Source of the DNA: a candidate division KSB1 bacterium
Lineage (GTDB): Bacteria > Zhuqueibacterota > Zhuqueibacteria > Oleimicrobiales > Geothermoviventaceae
Length of the DNA stretch: 64,000 bases
Assembly: GCA_034506315.1 (NCBI GenBank)
Contig: JAPDPT010000001.1
Location: 62,001 to 126,000 of the forward strand
Reading direction: 5' to 3'
Within the stretch, counting starts at the first letter, position 1, and each line of letters begins with the position of its first letter. A program made the position numbers and the translations under genes. Below, piece after piece: positions 1-8,762 of the stretch. A model generated the notes under the pieces. It had not been told where the DNA came from and ran no database searches. It saw only the letters and a list, made by a program, of their open reading frames with translations.

Positions 1-392
1 CGCTCCAGGAGGCGCAGGATCACAAACCCGATGAGGCTTGTGGAAAGGGCGTGCCAGTAGAGGCCCAGACCCGTGGCGAGCCCTACGGCGGCCACCAACC
101 AGATACAGGCAGCTGTAGTCACCCCAACGACCGAGGTCCCGGCGCGAAGGATGCTCCCCGCGCCCAGGAAACCGACGCCGGTGACCACCTGGGCCGCAAT
201 CCGAGCTGGATCCGCACCGGGCGCGCTGCGAGCCACCTCCAGGGAGGCGAGGGTAAAGAGGCAAGAGCCCAGGCTCACCAGCATCATCGTGCGCAGTCCC
301 GCTGGCTTGTGGATCACCTCCCTCTCGTAGCCGATGATCGCGCCGAACAGCGCGGCCAAAATCAACCGGAGAAGCGCAAGCTGTACGGACAT
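1..392 (-). CDS. MgtC/SapB-family membrane protein (partial, 3' end outside window)
   Basis: About 130 N-terminal codons are visible and the gene runs off the left edge. The reading shows hydrophobic helices and the family signature around residues 17-40: a Gly-rich helix, GYEREVIHKPAGLRT, then a helix starting MLVSLGS. A second Gly-rich helix follows (GVGFLGAGSI). MgtC/SapB proteins are inner-membrane proteins linked to Mg2+ homeostasis and regulation of other membrane proteins; the C-terminal cytoplasmic domain that would separate true MgtC from short SapB forms is not in the window. GAGGT lies 6 nt before the ATG. The neighbour upstream on the same strand (stop at 445) is another small membrane protein, so the two may be co-transcribed. 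Confidence 0.8.
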   Translation of the reverse strand, partial: MSVQLALLRLILAALFGAIIGYEREVIHKPAGLRTMMLVSLGSCLFTLASLEVARSAPGADPARIAAQVVTGVGFLGAGSILRAGTSVVGVTTAACIWLVAAVGLATGLGLYWHALSTSLIGFVILRLLE

Positions 393-444
393 CTCCTTAC
401 CTCAATGGCGCGTGCTCAGTCCAGGCCTGACCAAAAGCCCCTCC

Positions 445-966
445 TCACCGCAGAACAGCAGGGTCGACGAATAGATCAAGCCACGGCGGGCCGAAGCTGA
501 ACCGAACAAAGAAGAAGCAAGAGACGGCGAGAAGAGCGAGCGCCAGGACTCTCGTGGTTCGAGAGGGCTCCAACCTGCGCAACTCCCGCTCCACGAGGGC
601 GCCGCTCCAGCCGGCGAAGGTGGTCACGGCGATTGCCCACCCAAGGTCCGCGGCCAGCGTATCGGTCTTCCCCAGGATGCCAGGCCAAAGGTACCAAACG
701 ATGGCCACGACCCATGGGACCAACAAAATCGTCAGTGCCGAGGCGAAAAGATCGGAGGCGGGCTCGAGACGTCCGGCGCGCCACTGCAGCCAGAGATCTA
801 CCGCGGAGACCACGCCGTAGGACCAGAACGCCATCTTCAGATGCTCGAACACGGATTCGCTGGTTCCCGAGAAAACCCTGAGGAACGACCACCCCGTCAC
901 CTGGTGCGCAAAGTGGAGGATCGAAAAGACGGCCAAGAATAGGAAGGCTTTTCCCGCAGGACGCAT
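445..966 (-). CDS. Small polytopic membrane protein, unknown function (DUF6512-like)
   Basis: A 173-residue protein with about five hydrophobic segments. The start at 966 is chosen because GGAGG sits just upstream (GGAGGTACTGCC-ATG); upstream in-frame codons read as low-complexity and would place the start inside a poor context. Near the N-terminus it carries HFAHQ, GW and then FSGTSESVFEHLKMAFW, a pattern I associate with a widespread family of small uncharacterised membrane proteins (I believe DUF6512, not verified). The conserved His and Glu in these motifs might bind metal or act in a membrane enzyme, but that is speculation. It lies 52 nt upstream of the MgtC-like gene in the same direction. 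Confidence 0.65.
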   Translation of the reverse strand: MRPAGKAFLFLAVFSILHFAHQVTGWSFLRVFSGTSESVFEHLKMAFWSYGVVSAVDLWLQWRAGRLEPASDLFASALTILLVPWVVAIVWYLWPGILGKTDTLAADLGWAIAVTTFAGWSGALVERELRRLEPSRTTRVLALALLAVSCFFFVRFSFGPPWLDLFVDPAVLR

Positions 967-1076
967 GGCAGTACCTCCCATGGTAGACCCGAATCGAACA
1001 GTCCCCCGAGTAACCCACCGGCCGGGCCCTCGTTCGCTCGGCCAATGATCCGACCCGTCTCGCCTTTCCAAAGGCT

Positions 1077-1997
1077 CTATTTCGGGGTCAGGCTTCCGGA
1101 ACGCAATTTCCGCCAGCGCACCAGCTCCCGGACGGCGGTTCGCACGTCCTGAAGCTCCGTACGAAGCACGGAGCGAGCCAAATCGACCTTCAGCGACAGA
1201 TCCCGGGGACGGGGGGCCGGCATCGGGACGGAGCGCAATGGCACCGGCATCAACAGATCCCGCCTTAGACCGAGGGCCTCAGCCAGCACGCTCCCGAAGG
1301 AGAAGCGATCGATCCTCTCGGTTCCGCCAAGATGGAGGGTACCTACGAATTCGCTCAGGGCAAGCTCCACAATCGCCTGCGCGGCTGTGCCCACCCACAG
1401 GGGGCTGCGGAACTGGTCCATGAATAGGCGCACTGGTTTTCCCGCCTCGAGCTCCCCTTCAAGCCACACAGAAAAGGAGGACCCTCCGTAGAGTGGGTCG
1501 CCGAACATGAGGGCAGTGCGCACAATCACGCTGTTGGCGATTGCCTCCCGCACGGCGCGCTCCCCTTCCACCTTGGTCCAACCGTAGAAGCTGAGGGGGT
1601 GTACGGGATCCGTTTCGGCGTACCCGCCCTGCTCCCCGTCAAATACCATATCCGAGGAAATGTAAACGAGGCGCGCACCGATCGCGGCGCAGGTCTGGGC
1701 GATGGCCTGCGTGGCACACACGTTTATCCGATACGCTTGGTCGCGGTGCTCTTCACACCAGTCCAGATTGGCTGCCGCAGCAGCGTGGATTACCACCTGG
1801 GGAGCCACATCCCGGATCAGGGCCGCGGCCGCCGCAGCATCGGACAGATCGCACGGGAGCCACCTCGCAGGAGCGTCCGGGAACGCCCGGCGGCGGTACA
1901 CCGCGAATACCTGACCGTGCTCGGCCGCCGCTTGCACCAGCCATCCGCCGAGAAAACCACTGGCCCCGGTGATCAGAATCCGCCTGTTCGGGTCCAC
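1077..1997 (-). CDS. RmlD-like SDR reductase (dTDP-4-dehydrorhamnose reductase family)
   Basis: A 306-residue extended short-chain dehydrogenase. The N-terminal NAD(P) motif is ITGASGFLGG (residues 9-18), followed by VIHAAAAANLDWCEEH, the typical RmlD-type H-x-AA-x-T/N-x-VD-x-CE segment, and a catalytic YGWTK (Tyr-xxx-Lys) near residue 138. RmlD reduces dTDP-4-keto-6-deoxysugars; related proteins act on other substrates or serve as MAT2B-like regulatory subunits, so the substrate cannot be fixed. There are no rmlA/B/C neighbours here, which weakens a strict rhamnose role. The start is GTG; a promoter with 17-nt spacing lies just upstream at 2028-2056. Confidence 0.8.
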   Translation of the reverse strand: MDPNRRILITGASGFLGGWLVQAAAEHGQVFAVYRRRAFPDAPARWLPCDLSDAAAAAALIRDVAPQVVIHAAAAANLDWCEEHRDQAYRINVCATQAIAQTCAAIGARLVYISSDMVFDGEQGGYAETDPVHPLSFYGWTKVEGERAVREAIANSVIVRTALMFGDPLYGGSSFSVWLEGELEAGKPVRLFMDQFRSPLWVGTAAQAIVELALSEFVGTLHLGGTERIDRFSFGSVLAEALGLRRDLLMPVPLRSVPMPAPRPRDLSLKVDLARSVLRTELQDVRTAVRELVRWRKLRSGSLTPK

Positions 1998-2027
1998 CCG
2001 CTCTGACCTGCGTAGCTTTGTGGAGTC

Positions 2028-2056
2028 GATTTAGCAATTTCAGCAGAGGCAAGCAA
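2028..2056 (-). promoter_or_regulatory. Sigma-70-type promoter for the RmlD-like gene
   Basis: Read on the minus strand: TTGCTT (2056-2051), 17-nt spacer, TAAATC (2033-2028). The spacing is ideal and the -10 is a moderate match. It faces away from the promoter at 2124-2152, making this a compact divergent promoter region. Confidence 0.5.
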
Positions 2057-2123
2057 ATCGAAAATCGGGAGTGATCGTCGTCGCAACTCGACGACTTTCC
2101 CGCGCGGATATTCGCCTTGGCCC

Positions 2124-2152
2124 TTGAAAAAACCGGAGATTGCGAGTATATT
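2124..2152 (+). promoter_or_regulatory. Sigma-70-type promoter for the phosphoesterase/MglA operon
   Basis: TTGAAA (2124-2129), 17-nt spacer, TATATT (2147-2152), 26 nt before the ATG at 2179. The same TTGnnn-17-TATATT design recurs in front of 8763 and of tRNA-Leu. Confidence 0.65.
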
Positions 2153-2178
2153 GGACTACGAATCGGTGGAGCGCCGTA

Positions 2179-2907
2179 ATGCGCATTGCGATTCTGTCGG
2201 ATATTCATGCCAATCTTGAGGCGCTCATCGCGGTGCTCGAAGATATCGAGAAGCAAGATCTCGATGCCGTTCTCTGTCTGGGCGACGTGGTAGGCTACGG
2301 ACCGGATCCCGTCGAATGCATCAACACGATGAAGACTATCAGCCTGTTCGTCCTCGCCGGAAACCATGACCACGCGGCGGTGGATCTCACAAGCGCTCAG
2401 GACTTCAACCCGGTGGCCCGGGCCGCGGTGGAATGGACACGTCGGCAGCTGGACGAGCCTGCCCGCGCCTACCTCGCAAGCCTCCCCCTTACGCGTCAGG
2501 ACCTGGGGGTGTATTTCGTACACGGCTCCCCCTTCCGCCCGGAAGAATGGAATTACATCCTATCCGCAGCGGACGCCGGCCGTGCCTTCGACTGCTTTGA
2601 GGAGCCCGTCTGCTTTGTCGGCCATTCGCACGTACCTCTGGTTCTCGAATTGGGCCAAGATGGAAGGATCCGCTACCGCGACCCCTACGGCACTGTCTTC
2701 CAAGGCGACAGGCGTTACATTGTGAACGTAGGGAGCGTCGGGCAACCCCGAGATGGCGACCCAAGGGCCGCCTACGGGATCTGGGATCGCACGCAAAAGG
2801 CATTCGAGCTTCGTCGCGTGGCATACGATGTGCAAAGCGTTCAGCGCAAGATTCTCCAAGCGGGACTGCCGCCTCTCCTGGCCTACCGCTTGGCCTATGG
2901 ACAGTAG
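2179..2907 (+). CDS. Calcineurin-like metallophosphoesterase (YfcE-type fold)
   Basis: A 242-residue protein with the complete set of metal-binding motifs of the calcineurin-like family: SDIHAN (residues 7-12), GDVVGYGPDP (about 34-43), GNHDH (about 60-64) and GHSH (about 150-153). Such enzymes hydrolyse phosphomono- or phosphodiesters with a two-metal centre; the substrate is not known. Start 2179 is preferred because GGTGGAG precedes it and the protein then begins directly with the first beta-strand MRIAILSDIH. It is the first gene of a same-strand run into roadblock and MglA genes (32-nt gap to the next), which suggests a link to that GTPase switch. Confidence 0.9.
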   Translation: MRIAILSDIHANLEALIAVLEDIEKQDLDAVLCLGDVVGYGPDPVECINTMKTISLFVLAGNHDHAAVDLTSAQDFNPVARAAVEWTRRQLDEPARAYLASLPLTRQDLGVYFVHGSPFRPEEWNYILSAADAGRAFDCFEEPVCFVGHSHVPLVLELGQDGRIRYRDPYGTVFQGDRRYIVNVGSVGQPRDGDPRAAYGIWDRTQKAFELRRVAYDVQSVQRKILQAGLPPLLAYRLAYGQ

Positions 2908-2939
2908 GAGCCTCAAGATGGACTTGCAGGAGTGACTCC

Positions 2940-3443
2940 GTGGAGCGAGAACGAAACGGCAAGCGAGTGATCCTTTCGGAACAGACCTTCGAGAAGATCA
3001 CCGAGACCTTGAGCTGGCTTGTCGCCAAGACGCAGGCGCGGACCGCCCTCTTTTGCGACGTGAACGGGCACCTGATAGCGCAAAGAGGCGAGACCGTTGG
3101 CTACGATCCCCATGCCCTCTCGGCAGTGGCGGCCGGAGAGTTCTCCGCCACCTCTGAGTTGGCCAAGATGATCGGACAGAGCGATGGGTTCGTCTATCTT
3201 TACCACGAAGGGCCGGAGAGCAACGTCTACATCTCTCGGGTGAACCCCGACTTCTTCCTGGTCGTCGTATTCGACCACGCAGTGGCCCTGGGAATGGTTC
3301 GCGTGTTTACTCGCAAAGCCATCGAGTCCCTGGCCCCTGCACTGAAGCCCGTGGAGGAGGAAAAGGCAAGCCAGGAGGCCTTCCTGGATCTCGAGTTCAG
3401 CACACTCCTCGGCCGGCAGCTGGACCAGTCCCTCGGGATCTGA
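2940..3443 (+). CDS. Roadblock/LC7 (MglB-like) protein
   Basis: A 167-residue protein; the core (about residues 20-125) has the alpha-beta-alpha roadblock/LC7 pattern: helix ETLSWLVAKTQA, strand ALFCDVNGHLIAQRG, helix, then strands VYLYHEG, VYISRV and FFLVVVFD, with a closing helix. In other bacteria MglB-type roadblock dimers act as GTPase-activating or positioning partners of MglA. Here the gene ends 4 nt before the MglA start, the classic mglB-mglA order, so this is its likely cognate partner. The start is GTG with AGGAG about 10 nt upstream. It is slightly longer than typical MglB owing to an acidic C-terminal tail (EEEKASQEAFLDLEF). Confidence 0.85.
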   Translation: MERERNGKRVILSEQTFEKITETLSWLVAKTQARTALFCDVNGHLIAQRGETVGYDPHALSAVAAGEFSATSELAKMIGQSDGFVYLYHEGPESNVYISRVNPDFFLVVVFDHAVALGMVRVFTRKAIESLAPALKPVEEEKASQEAFLDLEFSTLLGRQLDQSLGI

Positions 3444-3447
3444 CCCC

Positions 3448-4056
3448 GTGTTCGTGAACTGGGCGACAAACGAGATCATCTTCCGGATTGTGTACTGCGG
3501 TCCCTCCCTGAGCGGGAAAACGACGAACCTGAAGTACATTTACTCGAGGCTTGACCCCTCGCTCCGGGGGCAATTGGTGACCTTGCAGACGAGGGAGGAA
3601 CGCACGCTGTTTTTCGACTTTCTTCAGCTCCACCTGGGCGAAATTGCCGGAAGGAGGCCGCGCTTCAATTTGTACACGGTCCCGGGGCAGGCCTACTATG
3701 CCTATAGCCGGGGCATCATTCTGAACGGGGTAGATGGCATTGTGTTCGTTGCCGATTCCCAGAGAAGACGCCTCAGCGAGAATCTCGACGCCCTCCTCGA
3801 CTTGGAAGAGAGGCTCATCGAGCAGGGCCGGAGTATCGAGACCATTCCGTTCGTTCTGCAGTACAACAAGCGAGACTTACCCGATCTTCTTCCCATTGCC
3901 GAGTTGGAGGACAAGCTGAATTACCACAAGCATCCCGCGATTCCAGCCATTGCCACCCGTGGCGAAGGCGTAATGCAGACGTTGCGCACGCTGCTTCATC
4001 AGGTGGTGCAGAGCGTGCAGGAGCCCGTCTGTCAGGCCTATCCGAAGGCAAGCTGA
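3448..4056 (+). CDS. mglA: MglA-family Ras-like small GTPase
   Basis: A 202-residue protein that matches MglA closely. It has the P-loop GPSLSGKTTNL (residues about 19-29), the switch-I region ending TLFFDFLQLHLGEI, the MglA-specific G3 variant LYTVPGQAYY (Gln retained), VDGIVFVADSQ after it, and the G4 motif NKRD. MglA-GTP sets cell polarity and drives gliding or twitching motility in Myxococcus and related systems; homologues are also found in non-motile contexts. The GTG start directly follows the roadblock gene. No motility or pilus genes are visible in the window, so the output of this switch is open. Confidence 0.93.
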   Translation: MFVNWATNEIIFRIVYCGPSLSGKTTNLKYIYSRLDPSLRGQLVTLQTREERTLFFDFLQLHLGEIAGRRPRFNLYTVPGQAYYAYSRGIILNGVDGIVFVADSQRRRLSENLDALLDLEERLIEQGRSIETIPFVLQYNKRDLPDLLPIAELEDKLNYHKHPAIPAIATRGEGVMQTLRTLLHQVVQSVQEPVCQAYPKAS

Positions 4057-4101
4057 GGCGGCCCAGGGTACAGGGAGAAGAAAAGGCGGAGAGCGAGTCC
4101 C

Positions 4102-4488
4102 GTGACCGGCGTTGAGGAACTCTCGCCCCAGATCTTGATCGAGAGGCGGATGCACGAAGTGGTAGCTTTGGGCACCTACGAGGCGGCTTATCTCTTCTCG
4201 GAGGAAGGCTTGCCGATGGCTCAGGCCAAGCGCGACGAGAGGGAGGAGTCCCCCCTCCTGGAGATCTCGATGGTCCTGCAAGGGGTCCGTCGGATCCTGC
4301 AGCAGCTGGCCGGGGCGCAGTCGTTGCGCGAAATCGTCATCGACGCCGAGTCCAAACGCATCATCTTCCGCTTCTTCCGCGCGTTCGAGCAGGAGGTCAC
4401 CCTGGTGGTGGTTGTGCCCCGGGGGAAGTCCTATCGCCAGCACACCAACCGCTTGCAGCGGACGATCGCGGCCTTCAGCTTGGACTGA
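4102..4488 (+). CDS. Second, divergent roadblock/LC7-like protein
   Basis: A 128-residue protein with roadblock-like layout: helix (ILIERRMHEVVAL), strand with AAYLFSEEGLPMA (the 'D-x-x-G-L-x-I-A' type turn), helix (LEISMVLQGVRRILQQL), then strands IVIDAESKRIIFRFF and EVTLVVVVPRGK and a final helix. It shares no obvious sequence with the first roadblock protein beyond the fold pattern. It lies 45 nt downstream of mglA and could be a second regulator of the GTPase or an adaptor to an effector. The start is GTG. It is a hypothetical protein with a supported fold guess rather than a firm family call. Confidence 0.65.
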   Translation: MTGVEELSPQILIERRMHEVVALGTYEAAYLFSEEGLPMAQAKRDEREESPLLEISMVLQGVRRILQQLAGAQSLREIVIDAESKRIIFRFFRAFEQEVTLVVVVPRGKSYRQHTNRLQRTIAAFSLD

Positions 4489-4560
4489 CACACCCGGCGG
4501 TGATCCAGGGCCGCCCTTGAAGAGCATGTCCCCCAGGGTGGGGAAACCGGAGTCTCAGGC

Positions 4561-5889
4561 GTGGCGGCACGTACCACGGCGGTAGAGTTTTCCTCCTCTG
4601 TTGCGATCGCCCCAGGCACAAAGGTCTGGGGAGGGAGAGATACGGCCCGTTGCGTCCCCACCCGGCCCAGGCGCCTCACCACTCTGTCGTGGGCCCTGTA
4701 CGACCTGGCCAATACGATCTTCTCGATGAATATCGTGTCGCTCTATTACTCGCTGTACGTGGTCAACGTAATGCATGCCCCCGACGCGGCCTACGGCTAC
4801 GCCAATGGCATCTCCATGGGCCTGATGTTCCTGACCGCTCCGTTCCTGGGCGCCCTTTCGGACCAGTACGGCAAGCGAAAGCCCTTCCTGATTCTCTCCA
4901 CCCTGGCCTGCGTATCCCTGACTTTCTTTCTCGGGGTAAAGGCGTTGCTGCCCTCCCTCGCCCTTTTCGTGGGTGCCAACTATGCCTTTGAGGCGGGGCT
5001 CGTCTTCTACGACTCGCTCCTCCCCGAGGTGAGCACGCCTGAGAATCGTGGCCGAGTAGGAGGTCTGGGCATCGGTTTGGGCTACCTGGGCTCCTTCATC
5101 GGCGTGGGCACGGGCCTCCTGATGCTCGAGCGCATCGGCTACAGTGGCATCTTCCGTCTTAGTGCCGTGCTCTTTCTCCTCTTTGCGCTTCCCTGTTTTC
5201 TCTTCGTTCGGGAGCGAGGGGTTACAGTTGCCCGCACTCCCTCGGCCCCTCTCTCCAGAGCCCGGAACGCGGTGCGTCAAGTGTTGGGCACCATTCGGGA
5301 GGTGAAGCGGTTCCCCGGACTGGGCCGCTTTCTCATCGGACGGCTCTTTTATGCCGATGCCGTCAATACGGTCATCGTCTTCATGGGCATCTACGTGACC
5401 AACGAGGTCGGCTATTCTGAGCGGGGGGCTCAGGTCCTCCTGCTCGGCGCCATTGGCGCAGCGGTTCTGGGCGGGATTCTCTGGGGCATGGTCGTAGACC
5501 GGAGGGGCCCAAAGCGAACCCTGGACACGGTGCTGATCCTCTGGATCGCCACGCTCCTCGGCATTCTCATGCTGGCGGTACTGGATCTGCCGCGCGGGCT
5601 GTTCTGGCCTTTGGCCTGTGCTGCTGGGGTGGCGCTGGGGGGAACGTGGGCTTCCGACCGCCCCCTGATGCTGGCTCTATCCCCTCCCGAAAAGGTCGGC
5701 GAATTCTACGGACTGTACAGCATGGTCGGCCGCTTTGCCAGCATTACCGGTCCAGTGCTGTGGGGGGTGATCGTCAACGAGCTCGGATTGGGGAGACCCG
5801 CTGCTGTGCTCGCACTTTCCCTACTGGTGATGGTCGGCTTCCTGATCCTGCGACCTGTTCGTGACGACCACAACCTCGCCCGGGAATAG
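4561..5889 (+). CDS. MFS transporter (UMF1/Atg22-like)
   Basis: A 442-residue protein with about 12 hydrophobic helices. After a roughly 40-residue N-terminal extension it carries LSWALYDLANTIFSMNIV, the characteristic 'ALYDxANxxxxxxI' opening of the UMF1/Atg22-like MFS branch, and the MFS loop motif GALSDQYGKRKP between helices 2 and 3. A second-half equivalent GMVVDRRGPKRT supports the 6+6 repeat. Substrates of this branch are poorly defined (amino-acid efflux has been proposed for eukaryotic Atg22). It follows the roadblock-like gene by 72 nt in the same direction. Confidence 0.85.
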   Translation: MAARTTAVEFSSSVAIAPGTKVWGGRDTARCVPTRPRRLTTLSWALYDLANTIFSMNIVSLYYSLYVVNVMHAPDAAYGYANGISMGLMFLTAPFLGALSDQYGKRKPFLILSTLACVSLTFFLGVKALLPSLALFVGANYAFEAGLVFYDSLLPEVSTPENRGRVGGLGIGLGYLGSFIGVGTGLLMLERIGYSGIFRLSAVLFLLFALPCFLFVRERGVTVARTPSAPLSRARNAVRQVLGTIREVKRFPGLGRFLIGRLFYADAVNTVIVFMGIYVTNEVGYSERGAQVLLLGAIGAAVLGGILWGMVVDRRGPKRTLDTVLILWIATLLGILMLAVLDLPRGLFWPLACAAGVALGGTWASDRPLMLALSPPEKVGEFYGLYSMVGRFASITGPVLWGVIVNELGLGRPAAVLALSLLVMVGFLILRPVRDDHNLARE

Positions 5890-6160
5890 CTGAGAGTCAG
5901 GGGCTGTTCAGTTTCCGTTGCAGAGCCCTCAGGCGGCACTCAGCGATCGGCTGACGTCGGTCCAGTCTGAGAAGGGAGAGCTCGGTAGCGGAAAAGATCT
6001 ACCTCCCCGTGAATGCTGCCTCATCGGTCTACGTTCGGCTGCCGCGGGACCGGGGCGACGAACAATATGCAAAGAGTTCGCCTTGCCGGTATACACTTCT
6101 CCAGGGGATTGGGTAGCGTCCTCGCGCGCTGAGTGCGATTTCTGGGCGAAGGACAAGGAA

Positions 6161-7222
6161 ATGGCCCAAGAGGAGTCTACGGTACAGGAAGCGGAGTCGT
6201 CCTGCCTGTCCGTCACGCTCGGCCTCGATCAACTCGAGGTGCCGGCTCTGGTCGTGGACCCGACCCTTCGGGTGAAGCAGGCCAATGCCTTGTTCCTCCA
6301 GCTGACGGGCAGAGGGCCGGAGACCGTGGTGGGACAGCTCTGCCACACGCTGATCGGCAATCGGGATTGCCCCTGCCGGCAAGCAGGGGAAAAGGAAGGA
6401 TTCACCGCTTTTCTGAGAACCGCCAATGTCGGCTCTTCCGCTCTGCTGCGGGAAGTGGTGGTCCCGCTCCAGGGGCGGGGGGAGGCGCTGATTCTCTTTG
6501 CACCGGAAAGCGGCGACGCCGGGGACCTGGCGCAGTATTTCCAGGCGCAGAAGCTCGCCTCCCTCGGCGTTCTGGCAGCAGGGGTGGCGCACGAACTCCG
6601 TAACCCTCTGGCGATCATTTCCACCTCGCTTTTCTTCCTGAGCGATGTGCTGTCAAATGACGATCAGGTTGTGCAGAAGCACCTGCGCATCATGCAGGAG
6701 GAGATCGAGGCGGCGCGTCGGACCATCGAGGATCTCCTGAATTTCGCCCGCCCCTCCCCGAACATGATCTGTGAGGTCGATCCCAACCAAGTTCTGACGC
6801 AGGTTTTGAGCCTCGTCGATAAGGAGTTGCTCCGGTCCGATATTGAGATCAGGACCCGACTGGGCCACGTGCCGATGGTGGTGACGAGCCTGGACGTTCT
6901 GAAACACGCCTTCCTGAACATCCTCACCAACGCCATGCAGGCCATGCCCAACGGGGGAACGCTGTTCATTGAGTCCGAGCTCACCACCGACGCCCAGGGG
7001 CGACCGGTCGTTTGCGTTCGCTTCCGCGACACGGGTGTCGGCATGTCCGACGAGGAGCTTGCCCACGCCCTGGATCCCTTCTTCACGACGAAACCGGGAG
7101 GTACCGGTCTGGGGCTTTCCATTACCTACGCCAATTTGCGCCGGATTGGAGGTGACCTCCGGATCCGCAGCAAAGCGGGGAAGGGGACTACCGTGGAGCT
7201 CTCCCTGCCCGTGGGAGGTTGA
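6161..7222 (+). CDS. PAS sensor histidine kinase
   Basis: A 353-residue soluble kinase with no membrane helices. A PAS domain covers about residues 15-120 and contains the C-x(8)-C-P-C cluster (CHTLIGNRDCPC) often seen in PAS kinases. HisKA follows, with phospho-acceptor His in GVAHELRNPLA (about residue 145), then HATPase_c with N box NILTNAMQAMP, G1 DTGVGM, F box PFFTTKPGGTGLGLS. Start 6161 is chosen for AAGGACAAGGAA upstream; the open frame extends back to 5918 but that part reads as non-conserved. Its stop is 1 nt before the start of the partner NtrC-type regulator, so the two form one two-component system. The cytosolic location suggests an internal signal. Confidence 0.9.
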   Translation: MAQEESTVQEAESSCLSVTLGLDQLEVPALVVDPTLRVKQANALFLQLTGRGPETVVGQLCHTLIGNRDCPCRQAGEKEGFTAFLRTANVGSSALLREVVVPLQGRGEALILFAPESGDAGDLAQYFQAQKLASLGVLAAGVAHELRNPLAIISTSLFFLSDVLSNDDQVVQKHLRIMQEEIEAARRTIEDLLNFARPSPNMICEVDPNQVLTQVLSLVDKELLRSDIEIRTRLGHVPMVVTSLDVLKHAFLNILTNAMQAMPNGGTLFIESELTTDAQGRPVVCVRFRDTGVGMSDEELAHALDPFFTTKPGGTGLGLSITYANLRRIGGDLRIRSKAGKGTTVELSLPVGG

Positions 7223-7223
7223 G

Positions 7224-8621
7224 ATGACGCCCTTGAGAATCCTTCTCGTGGACGACGAGCCCAACATGCTCGAGTCGCTCGGCGACGTGCTGAGCCGGGA
7301 AGGGCACTACGTTCTCAAGGCTACGGATGGCCGTTCCGCGATTCAGATCGCCGATCGAGAGGAACTCGACCTGGTGATCACCGATGTGCGGATGCCGGGC
7401 ATGGATGGGATGACGCTCCTGCGGGAGTTGCGGGAGCGAGTCGCCTCCGCTGAGGTGATCATCATGACCGGATACGGCACCGTCGACGGGGCCGTGGACG
7501 CCATGCGCTACGGAGCATACCATTACCTCCTGAAGCCATTCCGACCGCGGATGATCCTCAGCGCCGTCCAGAAGATCGCCGAGCAGAAATCCCTGATGCA
7601 GGAAAGCACTTTCCTCAACGAGGTGATCCAGAGGAAGCTGGGACTGCACCGCCTCATCGGGACCTCTCCCCCGATGCAGCGCGTGTTTCAGCAGATCCGT
7701 ACGGTAGCGCGCAGCGACGCCACCGTTCTCATCACCGGCGAAAGTGGCACGGGCAAGGAGCTCGTGGCGCACGCCATCCACTACCTCAGTTCCCGCCGCG
7801 ATAAACCCCTGATCAAGGTCGCCTGCGCGAGCCTCCCCGAGTCGCTCCTGGAATCTGAGCTCTTCGGCCACGAGCGCGGGGCGTTCACCTCAGCCGTGGA
7901 GCGGCGAAAGGGCCGGTTCGAGCTTGCCGACGGCGGCTCGTTGTTCCTGGACGAAATCGGCGATATCCCGCCCTCCGTGCAGGCCAAGCTGGTGCGCGTC
8001 CTGGAAACGCGCGAGTTCGAACGGGTGGGCGGGACCCAGACCATTGCGGTCGACGTGCGCCTCATCGCCGCCACCCACAAGGATCTGGCCGCGCTGGTGG
8101 CCGAAGGCAAGTTCCGAGAGGACCTGTACTATCGGATCAACGTCGTTCCGATTCATCTGCCACCCCTGCGCGAGCGGAGACAGGACATCCCCGCGCTGGC
8201 CACCTATTTCCTCCGCTACTACGCCGCCAAGAACCACAAGCCGGTCCGTACCATCGACCGACATGCCCTGGCCGCCCTCGTGCGTTACTCCTGGCCAGGA
8301 AACGTGCGTGAGCTTCGGAACTATATGGAACGGGCGGTGCTTTTCTGCAAGGGGAGCACCGTTACGCTGGGTGACCTCCCCGAATGCGTGGTCCGGCCGA
8401 GCGCCGCGCGCCAGAGGGGTCAATCCGTCCGACTCGGGACCATCCGGGAGATCGAACGAAGCCTGATCCTCAACGTATTGCGCGAAACGGGCTGGAACCT
8501 GTCGCGAGCTGCCCAGATTCTGGGGGTCAGCCGCGGGACTCTATACAACAAGATGGAGCGTTACGGGATCCACCGCCCCGCAGAACAGGAAGATCTGGAC
8601 CAGCCCAAAGCAGACCCGTAG
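7224..8621 (+). CDS. NtrC-family sigma-54 enhancer-binding response regulator
   Basis: A 465-residue protein with three domains. The receiver spans 1-120: acidic pair D10-D11, phospho-acceptor D54 in ITDVRMPG, Lys in LLKPF. The sigma-54 AAA+ domain spans about 145-380: Walker A GESGTGKE, the sigma-54 contact loop GAFTSA, Walker [12 protein letters not shown], and R-finger region [20 protein letters not shown]-terminal Fis-type HTH carries [19 protein letters not shown]. It binds upstream activator sites and opens sigma-54 promoters after phosphorylation by the adjacent kinase. It is the only enhancer-binding protein in the window, so it is the simplest candidate regulator for the sigma-54 promoter at 43925, though that link is not proven. 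Confidence 0.95.
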   Translation: MTPLRILLVDDEPNMLESLGDVLSREGHYVLKATDGRSAIQIADREELDLVITDVRMPGMDGMTLLRELRERVASAEVIIMTGYGTVDGAVDAMRYGAYHYLLKPFRPRMILSAVQKIAEQKSLMQESTFLNEVIQRKLGLHRLIGTSPPMQRVFQQIRTVARSDATVLITGESGTGKELVAHAIHYLSSRRDKPLIKVACASLPESLLESELFGHERGAFTSAVERRKGRFELADGGSLFLDEIGDIPPSVQAKLVRVLETREFERVGGTQTIAVDVRLIAATHKDLAALVAEGKFREDLYYRINVVPIHLPPLRERRQDIPALATYFLRYYAAKNHKPVRTIDRHALAALVRYSWPGNVRELRNYMERAVLFCKGSTVTLGDLPECVVRPSAARQRGQSVRLGTIREIERSLILNVLRETGWNLSRAAQILGVSRGTLYNKMERYGIHRPAEQEDLDQPKADP

Positions 8622-8724
8622 CTCAAATCCAGCTGCAGCTATCCGCCCCTCATCTTGGACACGCCGCACCCGGGCCAGGCAAACGGAGGTTCTCCGCGCG
8701 TGGAGGGGGGAGGGGAATTTCGGC

Positions 8725-8753
8725 TTGCTTGGGAGAGGGCGGCTGCGTATATT
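8725..8753 (+). promoter_or_regulatory. Sigma-70-type promoter, TSS predicted at or next to the start codon
   Basis: TTGCTT (8725-8730), 17-nt spacer, TATATT (8748-8753). The ATG of the next gene begins at 8763, only 9 nt after the -10 box, so the expected transcription start falls within about 3 nt of it. This implies a leaderless mRNA, or that the promoter mainly serves the two tRNA genes downstream. Confidence 0.6.
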
Positions 8754-8762
8754 TAGCGTGCC

